This document shows, one piece after another, positions 33,897-43,341 of a stretch of DNA of 64,000 bases. A program made the translations under genes and the position numbers. Position 1 is the stretch's first letter. Each line of letters starts with the position of its first letter. Source of the DNA: Subtercola boreus (GTDB lineage: Bacteria; Actinomycetota; Actinomycetes; Actinomycetales; Microbacteriaceae); assembly GCF_003399625.1 (NCBI RefSeq), contig NZ_NBXA01000023.1:1-64000 (forward strand). The letters are read 5' to 3'. Below the pieces are notes generated by a model, which saw nothing but the letters and a program-made list of their open reading frames with translations, had not been told where the DNA came from and searched no databases.

Positions 33897-33902
33897 TAAG
33901 TT
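33897..33902 (+). promoter_or_regulatory. -10 hexamer TAAGTT, leaderless start
   Basis: TAAGTT is followed by AGTACC and the GTG of the MgtE_N/CBS gene. Confidence 0.55.
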
Positions 33903-33908
33903 AGTACC

Positions 33909-35294
33909 GTGAGTGCCACCAGAGTCTTCGTCGCCCGATTGGCCGGGTGCACCGTCTTCGACCCCGCCGGCGACCGACTCGGCAAGGTTCGCGACGTGCT
34001 CGTCGTGTACCGCAACGGCCAGTCACCGCGGCTCGTCGGGCTGATCGTCGAGATCCCCGGCAAACGCCGCGTCTTCGTGAGCATCGGCCGTGTCACGAGT
34101 ATCGGCAGCGGCCAGATCATCACGACCGGCCTCATGAATGTGCGCCGGTTCGAGCAGCGGGGCGGCGAGGTGCGGGTCATCGCCGAGATCCTCGGGCGCC
34201 GGGTGCGCTTCACCGACGGGTCGGGGCTGGCCACGATCGAGGATGTCGCCATCGAGCAGTCCGGGCCCGGTGAGTGGAGCGTGTCGCAGGTCTTCCTCCG
34301 TCGCCCCAAGACCGGCGCGAGCCCGTTCGGCAAGGGCCCGACGGTGTTCGCGACGTGGAACGAGGTCGAGGAGCTCGGCCAGACCGGCGAGTCGCAGTCG
34401 GCCGAACAGCTCATCGCGACCTATGCCGACATGCGGCCCGCCGACCTCGCGACCACCCTGATGGATCTTCCCCAGCTCCGCATGCTCGAAGTGGCCGGGG
34501 AACTGCCCGATGCCCGTCTCGCCGACGTTCTCGAGGAGATGCCTGAGAGCGAGCAGGTCGAGATCATGAACCAGCTCGACGACACCCGTGCGGCAGATGT
34601 GCTCGACCAGATGCAGCCGGATGACGCAGCCGACCTCATCGCGCAGCTCTCCGAGGCCCGCGGCGAAGAACTCCTGAAGCTCATGCAGCCCGAAGAGGCC
34701 GACGACGTGCGGATGCTCCTCGCCTACGCCCCCGACACCGCCGGTGGACTGATGACCACCGAACCCATCATCGTGTCGGCCGATGCCACCGTGGCCGAGG
34801 GGCTCGCCCTCATCCGTCGCCACGAACTCGCGCCCGCCCTCGGCGCCGCGATCTGCGTGACCCTGCCGCCCTACGAGCCGCCGACCGGGCGTTTCCTCGG
34901 CATGGTGCACTTCCAGCGGATGCTCCGCTACCCCCCGCACGAACGCCTCGGTTCGCTCGTCGACGACGGGCTCGAAGCTGTCACCGCGGAGACGAGCGCG
35001 GCCGAAGTCTCGCGTATCCTGGCCAGCTACAACCTCGTCTCCGTTCCCGTGGTCGATGAGAACCACCGACTTGTCGGGGTGGTGACAATTGACGATGTTC
35101 TCGACTACCTGCTGCCCGACGACTGGCGAAGTCACGAGGGCGACGACCGGGCGGCGAGACGCACGGCGCCCTCCCTCCAGGCGAGACCCCTTGCCGGCAG
35201 CCCCGCGGGCGGCCAGATCAAGGCACCCACGGCCGGAAACGGCCAACTGAGGCCCGGAACGGCCCGTGAGAGGAGGAACGGCCATGGCTCGTAA
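33909..35294 (+). CDS. MgtE N-domain/CBS protein without transporter domain
   Basis: A 461-residue soluble protein. An N-terminal PRC-barrel-like part (about 8-130, LGKVRDVLVVYRNGQSPRLVGLIVEI) is followed by an MgtE_N superhelix (about 180-285, with repeated LADVLEEMPESEQVEIMNQLD and MQPDDAADLI motifs) and two CBS domains (about 290-400, GGLMTTEPIIVSADATVAEG and VPVVDENHRLVGVVTIDDVLDYL). The membrane domain of a true MgtE channel is absent, so it probably senses Mg2+ or nucleotides and acts through partners. DUF1003 and mrp follow with overlaps, an order shared with M. tuberculosis Rv1232c-Rv1229c. Confidence 0.87.
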   Translation: MSATRVFVARLAGCTVFDPAGDRLGKVRDVLVVYRNGQSPRLVGLIVEIPGKRRVFVSIGRVTSIGSGQIITTGLMNVRRFEQRGGEVRVIAEILGRRVRFTDGSGLATIEDVAIEQSGPGEWSVSQVFLRRPKTGASPFGKGPTVFATWNEVEELGQTGESQSAEQLIATYADMRPADLATTLMDLPQLRMLEVAGELPDARLADVLEEMPESEQVEIMNQLDDTRAADVLDQMQPDDAADLIAQLSEARGEELLKLMQPEEADDVRMLLAYAPDTAGGLMTTEPIIVSADATVAEGLALIRRHELAPALGAAICVTLPPYEPPTGRFLGMVHFQRMLRYPPHERLGSLVDDGLEAVTAETSAAEVSRILASYNLVSVPVVDENHRLVGVVTIDDVLDYLLPDDWRSHEGDDRAARRTAPSLQARPLAGSPAGGQIKAPTAGNGQLRPGTARERRNGHGS

Positions 35295-35838
35295 CGCGCC
35301 GACCCGTGCATCCAACACCCGCCTCGACGCGCCGAAAGGCCTCCGGAGCGGTGTGCTCCCCGGTCGGAACCGCCCGTCCCGCACCAGCCGCGACCGGTTC
35401 GGCCGGAGCACCGAGGCCATCGCCCGCGGCATGGGAACGCCCTGGTTCCTCGTCATCCTCACCGTCTTCGTGCTCATCTGGATCGGCTTCAACACCTACG
35501 GCCCCGCAGATCTGCGGTTCGACTCGGCGGCCATCGGCTTCACGGCTCTCACGCTCATCCTGAGCCTGCAGGCCTCCTACGCGGCACCGCTCATCCTGCT
35601 CGCGCAGAACCGGCAGGATGACCGCGACCGTGTGCAGATCGAACAGGACCGGCAGCGCGCCGAACGGAACCTGGCCGACACCGAGTACCTCGCCCGCGAG
35701 GTGGTTGCGCTCCGGCTCGCGATGCAGGACATGGCGAGCAAGGACTTCATCCGTGCCGAGCTCCGGGCTCTGCTCGAGGAGCTGACCGTCGACGATGCGG
35801 AGCGGGTGACGTCGGGAAAGACGAGCGGGAGTGCCTGA
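35284..35838 (+). CDS. DUF1003 family membrane protein
   Basis: A 184-residue protein with a basic N-terminus, two membrane helices (about 57-75 and 84-104) and a C-terminal coiled coil (NRQDDRDRVQIEQDRQRAER). The DUF1003 signature WIGFNTYG and LTLILSLQASYAAPLILLAQ is present. Function unknown. The ATG start with GAGAGGAGG ten bases upstream lies inside the end of the preceding gene (11-bp overlap), and its own stop overlaps mrp, so the three genes are translationally coupled. Confidence 0.88.
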   Translation: MARNAPTRASNTRLDAPKGLRSGVLPGRNRPSRTSRDRFGRSTEAIARGMGTPWFLVILTVFVLIWIGFNTYGPADLRFDSAAIGFTALTLILSLQASYAAPLILLAQNRQDDRDRVQIEQDRQRAERNLADTEYLAREVVALRLAMQDMASKDFIRAELRALLEELTVDDAERVTSGKTSGSA

Positions 35839-36985
35839 CGCGCCATCCTCCCTCGCCCACGACGTGCGGCGGGCGCTCGGCCGGGTGCTCGATCCCGAGA
35901 TCCGGAAGCCCATCACCGACCTCGACATGGTCGGCGAGGTGAGCGTCGGGCCGGACGGCCTTGCGACTGTCGTCGTGAAACTGACGATCGTCGGATGCCC
36001 GGCGGCCGACACCATCGAACGTGACGTCAGGGCGGCCACCCTCGGCGTTTCGGGAGTGTCTGGTGCCGACATCCGGGTCAGCGTGATGACGCGCGAGGAG
36101 CGGCAGGCGCTCACCGAGAGGCTCCGCGGCGCCGGTGGCGTGCGTGTGATGCCGTTCGGGCCGGATTCGCTCACCCGCGTGATCGCGGTGACGAGTGGCA
36201 AGGGCGGGGTGGGGAAGTCCACGCTGACGGCCAACCTCGCTGTGGCGCTGGCGGCCGGGGGGCTCCGGGTGGGGATCGTCGACGCGGATGTGTACGGGTT
36301 CTCGATCCCGGGCATCCTGGGCCTCGTCTCGGAGGGGGTGGCGCAGAAGCCGACCCGTGTGGACGAGATGATCCTGCCGCCGGTCGGTTTCGGGGTCAAG
36401 GTGATCTCGATCGGGATGTTCGTCGACGACAACGCCGCCGTCGCGTGGCGGGGCCCGATGCTCCACCGCACCATCCAGCAGTTCCTCACCGACGTGTACT
36501 TCGGCGACCTCGACATCCTGCTGCTCGACCTGCCGCCGGGCACGGGCGATGTGGCGATCTCGGTCGGACAGCTGCTGCCACACGCCGAGGTGCTCGTGGT
36601 GACCACGCCGCAGCCCGCGGCGGCCGATGTCGCCGAGCGCTCCGGCGTCGTCGCCCGCCAGACCGGCCAGCGCATCGTGGGCGTCATCGAGAACATGGCG
36701 GGCCTCCCCCAGCCCGACGGCTCGTTGCTCGAGGTCTTCGGTTCGGGCGGAGGTGCTGAGGTGGCGCGCCGGCTGTCGGCCGGACAGGCTCCGGATGCCC
36801 GGGTGGAGCTGCTGGCCTCGATTCCGCTCAGCGTGGGGCTCCGCGCCGGCGGCGACGTGGGGATGCCGATCGTGCTCAGCGACCCCTCCGACCCGGCCGC
36901 GGCGGCGATCCTCGCAGTCGCGCGGCGCCTCGCGTCCCGGGGCCGAGGCCTCGCCGGCCGCAGCCTCGGCGTGACTCCGGTCTGA
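35831..36985 (+). CDS. mrp: Mrp/NBP35-family iron-sulfur carrier ATPase
   Basis: A 384-residue ATPase that in relatives carries and inserts Fe-S clusters. An N-terminal DUF59 (MIP18-like) domain covers about 1-95 (VLDPEIRKPITDLDMV, VVVKLTIVGCPA). The deviant Walker A is TSGKGGVGKST (about 119-129); LLLDLPPGTGD is Walker B. The CxxC pair that binds the bridging cluster in many Mrp proteins is absent: the position reads ENMAGLPQPDGSLLEVFG. The GTG start overlaps the DUF1003 stop by 8 bp. A perfect inverted repeat follows the gene. Confidence 0.92.
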   Translation: MPDAPSSLAHDVRRALGRVLDPEIRKPITDLDMVGEVSVGPDGLATVVVKLTIVGCPAADTIERDVRAATLGVSGVSGADIRVSVMTREERQALTERLRGAGGVRVMPFGPDSLTRVIAVTSGKGGVGKSTLTANLAVALAAGGLRVGIVDADVYGFSIPGILGLVSEGVAQKPTRVDEMILPPVGFGVKVISIGMFVDDNAAVAWRGPMLHRTIQQFLTDVYFGDLDILLLDLPPGTGDVAISVGQLLPHAEVLVVTTPQPAAADVAERSGVVARQTGQRIVGVIENMAGLPQPDGSLLEVFGSGGGAEVARRLSAGQAPDARVELLASIPLSVGLRAGGDVGMPIVLSDPSDPAAAAILAVARRLASRGRGLAGRSLGVTPV

Positions 36986-37026
36986 CCCCGCGCCACGCAC
37001 GCCCCTCCTCCCACCTCCTCCTCGGT

Positions 37027-37082
37027 CGACTTTCCCCTTTGCGCACGAAAAGCGGGGGAAGCGTGCGCAAAGGGGAAAGTCG
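37027..37082. repeat. Perfect 21-bp inverted repeat upstream of the aldo/keto reductase
   Basis: Arms at 37027-37047 and 37062-37082 are exact reverse complements; the arm contains TTTCCCCTTTGCGCACG and the loop is 14 bases, purine-rich. It lies between the mrp stop and the -10 of the next gene. It may be a terminator for mrp, a protein-binding palindrome, or a mobile hairpin repeat related to the one at 21410. Confidence 0.9.
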
Positions 37083-37092
37083 CAGGCGAGCG

Positions 37093-38082
<990 letters not shown>

Positions 38083-38089
38083 CAGCGGG

Positions 38090-38701
38090 TCAGGTCGCCT
38101 CGGTGTCGAACGGGGCGGCCATGACCGGCTGGGCCGAGGCCAGCCGGGCCTCTGACTTGCGGCCGGAGAGGTAGTCGGGAGCGGAGGTGCTCGAAGCGGA
38201 GGTGCCAGCAGGACCGTCACTCCCGTTCGTGTCGGAGGCCGGCACCGAAAGCGACACACCGGGACCGTCGTCGAACGACGCATCCTCGGCGAGCGACTGC
38301 GCCAGGGCGTCGGCCGGGGCGCCCTTCGTGAGACTCACGCCCGCAGCACCGGCGGCCATCGCAGCAGCTGCACCCGGCGCCTGGGCCGTCTGGAGGGAGG
38401 CCGCCATCGGAGCCGAGGGCTTCACCGGCACGGGATCCGGCTCGGCCGGGTCTTCGAGCAGGGCGTCACGGATGATGCGGCGCGGATCGTACTGGCGAGG
38501 GTCGAGTTTCTTCCACTCGACTTCGTCGAAGTCGGGACCCATCTCCTCCTTCATCCGGTTCTTCGCACCATTGGTGAAGTCGCGGAGCTGTCGCACGAAT
38601 TTGGCCAGCACGGAGGCGTAATGCGGCAGGCGCTCGGGACCGATCACGAACGCGGCCACAACCCCGATGATGATGAGCTTCTCGAACGTCAACCCGAACA
38701 T
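38090..38701 (-). CDS. tatB: Sec-independent protein translocase subunit TatB
   Basis: A 203-residue TatB-type protein: a single N-terminal membrane helix (FGLTFEKLIIIGVVAAFVI) ending in GPERLP, an amphipathic helix (YASVLAKFVRQLRDFTNG) and a long acidic Ala/Pro-rich tail. GPERLP with Glu at this place is the TatA/B hallmark. It works with TatA and TatC in export of folded proteins; EfeB in this window carries a twin-arginine signal and is a likely substrate. The start has TAGGGT six bases upstream. Confidence 0.9.
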   Translation of the reverse strand: MFGLTFEKLIIIGVVAAFVIGPERLPHYASVLAKFVRQLRDFTNGAKNRMKEEMGPDFDEVEWKKLDPRQYDPRRIIRDALLEDPAEPDPVPVKPSAPMAASLQTAQAPGAAAAMAAGAAGVSLTKGAPADALAQSLAEDASFDDGPGVSLSVPASDTNGSDGPAGTSASSTSAPDYLSGRKSEARLASAQPVMAAPFDTEAT

Positions 38702-38707
38702 GTATAC

Positions 38708-38713
38708 ACCCTA
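38708..38713 (-). promoter_or_regulatory. -10 hexamer TAGGGT, leaderless start
   Basis: On the minus strand TAGGGT is followed by GTATAC and the ATG of tatB. Confidence 0.55.
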
Positions 38714-38806
38714 CTTGACGAAGTGCCGGAACTTCCCACTTGCGGCCGAGGCGGTCGACACCTCGTCGCAAGGTGGCATCTAAGCTGAACCCGGAGGTCA
38801 TTACCT

Positions 38807-39436
38807 GTGTCGAAAGAGACCAACTGGAAGTACGCCGAAGACATCGTGACGGAGCCGGCGGTGATCGTCGAAGCCCGCGCACATGCGGGCGAGGTCGGCG
38901 TCGAGTCGGTGAGCCCGGGGATCGGCGCGCAGCTCGCCGTGCTCGCGGGCGCTGCCGCCGCTCGCTCGATCGTCGAGATCGGCACCGGCCTCGGCGTATC
39001 CGGGCTCTGGATGCTCGCGGGGGCCCCGACCGCCACCCTCACGTCGATCGACACCGAGGTCGACCGGCAGCAGTCCGCCCGCGCAGCCTTCACCGCCTCG
39101 GGCGTCGCCGCGAACCGCGTACGGCTCATCACCGGGCGGGCGAAAGACGTGCTCCCCCGGATGAACGAGGGATCCTACGACCTCGTGCTGGTCGACGCCG
39201 ATCCGGAATCCGTGATCGAGTACGTCGAACACGGCCTGCGGCTCGTGCGGGTGGGCGGAACCGTCGCTGTTCCGCACGCGCTCTGGCGCGACCGGGTGGC
39301 GGATCCGGTCCAGCGTGACGACACCGTCGCCGACTTCCGCTCGCTGATCAGCGAGCTGTCGCAGTCGAGCGCTGTCATCACCGCGCTCTCGCCCATCGGC
39401 GACGGGCTGCTCCAGATCACGAAGGTGCTCGGCTGA
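38807..39436 (+). CDS. SAM-dependent O-methyltransferase
   Basis: A 209-residue class I methyltransferase of the O-methyltransferase 3 family. The SAM loop is IVEIGTGLGVSGLWML (about 49-64); the acidic second strand is LTSIDTEVDRQQ; YDLVLVDADPESVIEYVEHGLRLV contains the metal-binding Asp. The substrate is unknown. The start is GTG with GGAGG nine bases upstream; TAAGCT near 38779 could be the -10. The pairing of this gene with tatB in divergent orientation recalls M. tuberculosis Rv1220c-Rv1224. Confidence 0.88.
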   Translation: MSKETNWKYAEDIVTEPAVIVEARAHAGEVGVESVSPGIGAQLAVLAGAAAARSIVEIGTGLGVSGLWMLAGAPTATLTSIDTEVDRQQSARAAFTASGVAANRVRLITGRAKDVLPRMNEGSYDLVLVDADPESVIEYVEHGLRLVRVGGTVAVPHALWRDRVADPVQRDDTVADFRSLISELSQSSAVITALSPIGDGLLQITKVLG

Positions 39437-39465
39437 GCCGACCCCGCGCAACCGCCCCGCACACG

Positions 39466-39515
39466 GAGAGAAGCCCCCGTCATCCTGCAGCTGCAGGGCG
39501 ACGGGGGCTTCTCTC
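39466..39515. terminator. Strong hairpin terminator between convergent genes
   Basis: A 16-bp perfect stem, GAGAGAAGCCCCCGTC with GACGGGGGCTTCTCTC, surrounds an 18-base loop that itself contains CTGCAGCTGCAG. It lies between the methyltransferase and DUF3117 genes and can serve both strands. Confidence 0.8.
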
Positions 39516-39526
39516 GGTGAGGCGTC

Positions 39527-39700
39527 TCAGGCGGGCGCCACGACTCCTGCGAGGGCGTCGTGCAACTCCCGGGCCTCAGCGTCGTTGACGGAGACCACAA
39601 GCCTGCCGCCTCCTTCGAGAGGCACTCGCACAATGATGAGGCGTCCTTCTTTGACGGCCTCCATTGGTCCGTCGCCGGTCCTGGGTTTCATGGCGGCCAT
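39527..39700 (-). CDS. DUF3117 family small protein
   Basis: A 57-residue actinobacterial protein of the DUF3117 family: MAAMKPRTGDGPMEAVKEGR, then a strand pair IIVRVPLEGGGRLVVSVNDAEA and a C-terminal helix ARELHDALAGV. Function unknown. The start ATG 39700 is supported by GGAAGGGGAG upstream; GATAAT (39731-39736 on the minus strand) is a good -10, giving a leader of about 24 nt. Second start ATG 39691 (MKPRTG) is possible. Confidence 0.88.
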   Translation of the reverse strand: MAAMKPRTGDGPMEAVKEGRLIIVRVPLEGGGRLVVSVNDAEARELHDALAGVVAPA

Positions 39701-39793
39701 GCGGCTCCCCTTCCGTGGTGTCGTACTTCCATTATCCAGCATTCAGCGAGGTGTCTCGAACCTCGGCCTGTGCGGGGGGCAGGCAGCTCGGGG

Positions 39794-41002
39794 TCACGGC
39801 GGGGTCCAGTCGGCTCCGTCGACGCCCCAGCAGATCAGCAGCCATCCCCACTGGGCAGCCAGGAACACGATCACGATCACGACGCGGTAGACGCGCGATT
39901 TCGGCAGAGCCACCACGCCGAGCAGCGGGAACAGGGGCATCAGCAGGCGGAACACGCTCGACTGCGGGAAGAACACCGCGAGCAGGTAGAGCACGTACGC
40001 GATCACCCAGAACCGCAGATCGAGAGAGATGCGCTTCACGCCTCGTGTGGCCATGAACAGGCCGAACGCGATCACGAGCAGAACCACGACCACGGCGCCC
40101 GCGGGCACACCGAGCCACCAGTTGCCGCCCTGGATCCACGAAGCGAAGGGGATGAGGTGGCTGTAGCCGATGTACGCGGCACGCCAGGCGAGCTCCGTCT
40201 CGGTGTAGGCCTGCGCGTAGCCGGTCGCTCCCCACGCGATGAGGGTCCAGACGAGTCCCACGATGATGCTGAACGCCGTGACGGCGACCGCCAGCACCCG
40301 CTCCCGGAGCGGAAAGGGCTCCCTCTCGCGGATCCACCAACGGTGCACGATGTGGAACCCGAGCGCGAGAGCGAAAGCGAGCCCGCTCGGGCGTGTGAAC
40401 GACATCACGAGCACGATGGGGAACAGCCAGGCGTACTTTCGCCGCACCAACAGGTACAGCGCCAGCATCAGCAGGAACATGTACATCGACTCGGCGTACG
40501 CCACCTGGAACATCGGCGACACGGGCGCGATGCAGAACAGGAGCACGGCGAACATCGACGTGCCCTGCGGCAGCGTCAGGCGCATCAGCCGGTAGAACAC
40601 CAGGGCTGCGCCGGCGCCGAAGATCACCGACGCGAAGACCGACATGTACTCCCACGGGACCCCCGTGACCGTTGTCAGCCCGCGGATCAGGAACGGGTAC
40701 CCCGGCAGGAACGCCCACGCGTTCTGTTCGACGTGTCCCGAGGTGCCGAGCGGCAGCTGGGAGGGGTACCCCCAGTAGGCGATGATCTTGTACCAGGTGC
40801 CGTCCCAGATGGAGGCGTAGTCGAAGTAGGAGGGCTGGGCGCCCGTCCACGGGTTCTTGCCCTGCACGCTGGCCAGCACGAGCAGCATGATAGTGGTCAC
40901 CGCCCGGGCCGCCACGTAGATGAGCAGCACGGTCATCCACCACGAACTCCACCACCGTCCGAGCCGGGTCACGGATCGGGGTACGCGTTCCTCTGTGATC
41001 AC
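39794..41002 (-). CDS. PIG-V/Gpi18-like membrane mannosyltransferase
   Basis: A 402-residue integral membrane protein with about nine to ten hydrophobic segments. The first luminal-type loop has the acidic DYASIWDGTWYKIIA motif, followed by WAFLPGYPFLIR, as in PIG-V/Gpi18-like dolichol- or polyprenyl-phosphate-mannose-dependent transferases. VAYAESMYMFLLML and FTRPSGLAFAL are further family marks. It likely adds mannose to a lipid or cell-wall glycan outside the membrane. The GTG start overlaps the dapE stop as GTGA, so it is translated with dapE. Confidence 0.8.
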   Translation of the reverse strand: MITEERVPRSVTRLGRWWSSWWMTVLLIYVAARAVTTIMLLVLASVQGKNPWTGAQPSYFDYASIWDGTWYKIIAYWGYPSQLPLGTSGHVEQNAWAFLPGYPFLIRGLTTVTGVPWEYMSVFASVIFGAGAALVFYRLMRLTLPQGTSMFAVLLFCIAPVSPMFQVAYAESMYMFLLMLALYLLVRRKYAWLFPIVLVMSFTRPSGLAFALALGFHIVHRWWIREREPFPLRERVLAVAVTAFSIIVGLVWTLIAWGATGYAQAYTETELAWRAAYIGYSHLIPFASWIQGGNWWLGVPAGAVVVVLLVIAFGLFMATRGVKRISLDLRFWVIAYVLYLLAVFFPQSSVFRLLMPLFPLLGVVALPKSRVYRVVIVIVFLAAQWGWLLICWGVDGADWTPP

Positions 41003-42099
41003 GGCGACTCTGAGAGCCAGACCCGCAGGGCCTGCTCGCACGAGGTGATCTGGCTGAGGAGTACCCGCTCGTCGTCGGCGTGGGCCTTCATCGGGTCGCC
41101 GGGTCCGAAGTTCACCGAGGGGATGCCGAGGGCCGAGAATCGGGCGACGTCCGTCCAGCCGTATTTGGGCTTCGCCTCACCGCCGACCGCCGCCAGGAAT
41201 TCCTGGGCGAGGGGGGCGTCGAGCCCGGGACGGGCGCCCTCGGCGAGGTCGACGACCGTGATCTCGTAGTCGCCGAAGAGCTCGTGCATGTGCGCGATCG
41301 CCTCGTCGCCCGAGCGGCTCGGCGCGAAGCGGTAGTTGATGTGCACCATGGCCTCATCCGGGATGACGTTGCCGGCCACTCCCCCGCTGATGCCCACGGC
41401 GTTCAGGCCCTCGCGGTACACGAGGCTGTCGACCTCGACCTCGCGCGCTTGGTAGGCAGCGAGCGTGTCGAGCACCGGTGCGAGCGTGTGGATGGCGTTC
41501 GACCCGACCCAGCCCCGGGCCGAGTGCGAACGCTTGCCGAACGCGCGCACCTCGATGCGGAGGTTGCCGTTGCAGCCACCCTCGACCTGGCTGTTCGAGG
41601 GTTCGCCGAGAATCGAGAAGTCGCCCACGAACAGGTCGGGCCGATTGGCGGCGAGCCGGCCGAGGCCGTTCAGCGCGGCAGAGACCTCCTCGTGGTCGTA
41701 CCACATCCACGTGATGTCGACCCGGGGGGCGGTGAGCTCGGCGGCGAGCTTCAGCTGCACCGCGACTCCGGCTTTCATGTCGACCGTGCCCCGGCCCCAC
41801 AGGTAGTCGGCGCCGTCCTCGGTCTCGTAGCGGCTCGGCACGTTGTCGTTCTCGGGCACCACGTCGATGTGACCGGCGATCACGACGCGCTGGTCACGCC
41901 CGAGATTCGTGCGGGCCACGACCGTGTCACCGTCGCGGATGATCTCCAGGTGCCGGGCATCCGCGAGGCTCCTGACGATGGCGTCGGCAAGCGGACCCTC
42001 GTCGCCCGAGACCGAATGGATGTCGACCAGCTGGCGGGTGAGCTCGACAGAACTCGCCCCCAGGTCGAGCGGGATGATCGTGGTGGGGGCGTCCGGCAT
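40999..42099 (-). CDS. dapE: Succinyl-diaminopimelate desuccinylase
   Basis: A 366-residue M20-family Zn hydrolase that releases succinate from N-succinyl-LL-diaminopimelate on the way to meso-DAP and lysine. Metal-site residues: VIAGHIDVVPEND (His), GRGTVDMKAGVA (Asp), YDHEEVSAALNG (Glu pair), SILGEPSNSQVEGGCNG, and the C-terminal SVNFGPGDPMKAHADDER (His). The start ATG 42099 is chosen because TAAACT lies seven bases upstream; the open frame continues upstream through tandem repeats. dapD is divergent 255 bp away. Confidence 0.93.
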   Translation of the reverse strand: MPDAPTTIIPLDLGASSVELTRQLVDIHSVSGDEGPLADAIVRSLADARHLEIIRDGDTVVARTNLGRDQRVVIAGHIDVVPENDNVPSRYETEDGADYLWGRGTVDMKAGVAVQLKLAAELTAPRVDITWMWYDHEEVSAALNGLGRLAANRPDLFVGDFSILGEPSNSQVEGGCNGNLRIEVRAFGKRSHSARGWVGSNAIHTLAPVLDTLAAYQAREVEVDSLVYREGLNAVGISGGVAGNVIPDEAMVHINYRFAPSRSGDEAIAHMHELFGDYEITVVDLAEGARPGLDAPLAQEFLAAVGGEAKPKYGWTDVARFSALGIPSVNFGPGDPMKAHADDERVLLSQITSCEQALRVWLSESP

Positions 42100-42106
42100 G
42101 CGGCCC

Positions 42107-42112
42107 AGTTTA
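42107..42112 (-). promoter_or_regulatory. -10 hexamer TAAACT for dapE, leaderless start
   Basis: On the minus strand TAAACT is followed by GGGCCGC and the dapE ATG. Confidence 0.55.
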
Positions 42113-42159
42113 TCGGTGCCTGCCGGGCTCCGCTGTGAGCCACCAGTGGCTGCTCGTGA

Positions 42160-42228
42160 GCGCGACCCGCCCTGCTGAGCGCGGCCCGCCCTGCTGAGCG
42201 CGACCCGCCCTGCTGAGCGCGACAGCCC
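42160..42228. repeat. 19-bp tandem repeat in the dapE-dapD promoter region
   Basis: Three full 19-bp units of GCGCGACCCGCCCTGCTGA (one base differs in the second) and a partial fourth lie between the divergent promoters of dapE and dapD. On the minus strand each unit reads TCAGCAGGGCGGGTCGCGC. Confidence 0.85.
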
Positions 42229-42342
42229 TGCGAGCCGCACTCAGCATCGGGAGTCGCTCTCACCGCGCGGCCGGCGCGCCCGGCGCGACCGGCGGGCGGC
42301 CGCGGTGGGGCTGGCGGGGCCAGCGGGGCCGGAGCGCCCCGC

Positions 42343-42348
42343 TACCCT
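42343..42348 (+). promoter_or_regulatory. -10 hexamer TACCCT for dapD, leaderless start
   Basis: TACCCT is followed by TGGACC and the dapD ATG, the same hexamer and spacing as at 11503. Confidence 0.55.
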
Positions 42349-42354
42349 TGGACC

Positions 42355-43323
42355 ATGACTTCGAACGACGCCCTGCCGACCCACGCCTGGGGCCACGGCC
42401 TCGCCACCATCGCCGGTGACGGTACCGTGCTCGACACCTGGTACCCGTCGCCCCGCCTCGGCGAACCCTCCGACGCGGGCGACGCGGCATCCGTTCCGGC
42501 CGAGCTCGCCGCGCAGGCGATTCCGGATGACCGGCGAAACGTGCGCGTCGAGGTCGTCACCACCGAGATCACCCTGGCCGACCCGCCCGCCTCGACGCCC
42601 GACGCGTACCTCCGCCTGCACCTGCTCTCGCACCTGCTCGTGGCCCCGAACACGATCAACCTCGACGGCATCTTCGGGCATCTGCCGATCACCGTCTGGA
42701 CCAACGCCGGCCCCGTGCTCCCCGCCGAATTCGACCGGCTCCGCCCCTCGCTCCAACGGCACGGAATCGCGGCGCACGGCATCGACAAGTTCCCGCGCCT
42801 CACCGACTACGTCAGTCCCGATCGTGTGCGCATCGCGGATGCCTCGCGCGTGCGCCTCGGCGCGCACCTTGCTCCCGGCACCACCGTCATGCACGAGGGT
42901 TTCGTGAACTTCAACGCCGGCACCCTCGGCGCCTCGATGGTCGAGGGCCGCATCTCGCAGGGCGTCGTCGTCGGTGACGGATCGGACGTCGGGGGTGGCG
43001 CATCCATCATGGGGACGCTCTCGGGCGGCGGAACCCAGCGTGTCTCGATCGGCGAGCGCGCCCTGCTCGGGGCGAACTCGGGCATCGGCATCTCGATCGG
43101 CGACGACTCCGTGGTCGAGGCTGGCCTCTACGTGACGGCCGGCACGAAGGTGCGCCTGGTCGGCGCGGCACCACGGAACGACGGGTCGACACCGACCGTC
43201 AAGGCCGTCGAGCTCTCCGGCCGCCCCAACCTGCTCTTTCGCCGCAACTCCCTCACGGGCGCGGTCGAGGTGCTCTCACGCACCGGCGCCGGCGTCACCC
43301 TGAACGAGACCCTGCACGCCTGA
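42355..43323 (+). CDS. dapD: Tetrahydrodipicolinate N-succinyltransferase (actinobacterial type)
   Basis: A 322-residue enzyme of the long actinobacterial DapD type, which transfers succinyl from succinyl-CoA to tetrahydrodipicolinate. The N-terminal half ([39 protein letters not shown]) is typical of this class. The C-terminal half is a left-handed beta helix of hexapeptide repeats ([30 protein letters not shown]) with [17 protein letters not shown] containing the acyl-CoA site. It works with DapC and DapE, both encoded within 4 kb. It converges with gltA (18-bp gap). Confidence 0.93.
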   Translation: MTSNDALPTHAWGHGLATIAGDGTVLDTWYPSPRLGEPSDAGDAASVPAELAAQAIPDDRRNVRVEVVTTEITLADPPASTPDAYLRLHLLSHLLVAPNTINLDGIFGHLPITVWTNAGPVLPAEFDRLRPSLQRHGIAAHGIDKFPRLTDYVSPDRVRIADASRVRLGAHLAPGTTVMHEGFVNFNAGTLGASMVEGRISQGVVVGDGSDVGGGASIMGTLSGGGTQRVSIGERALLGANSGIGISIGDDSVVEAGLYVTAGTKVRLVGAAPRNDGSTPTVKAVELSGRPNLLFRRNSLTGAVEVLSRTGAGVTLNETLHA

Positions 43324-43341
43324 GCCCCGCAAGGAACCGCG

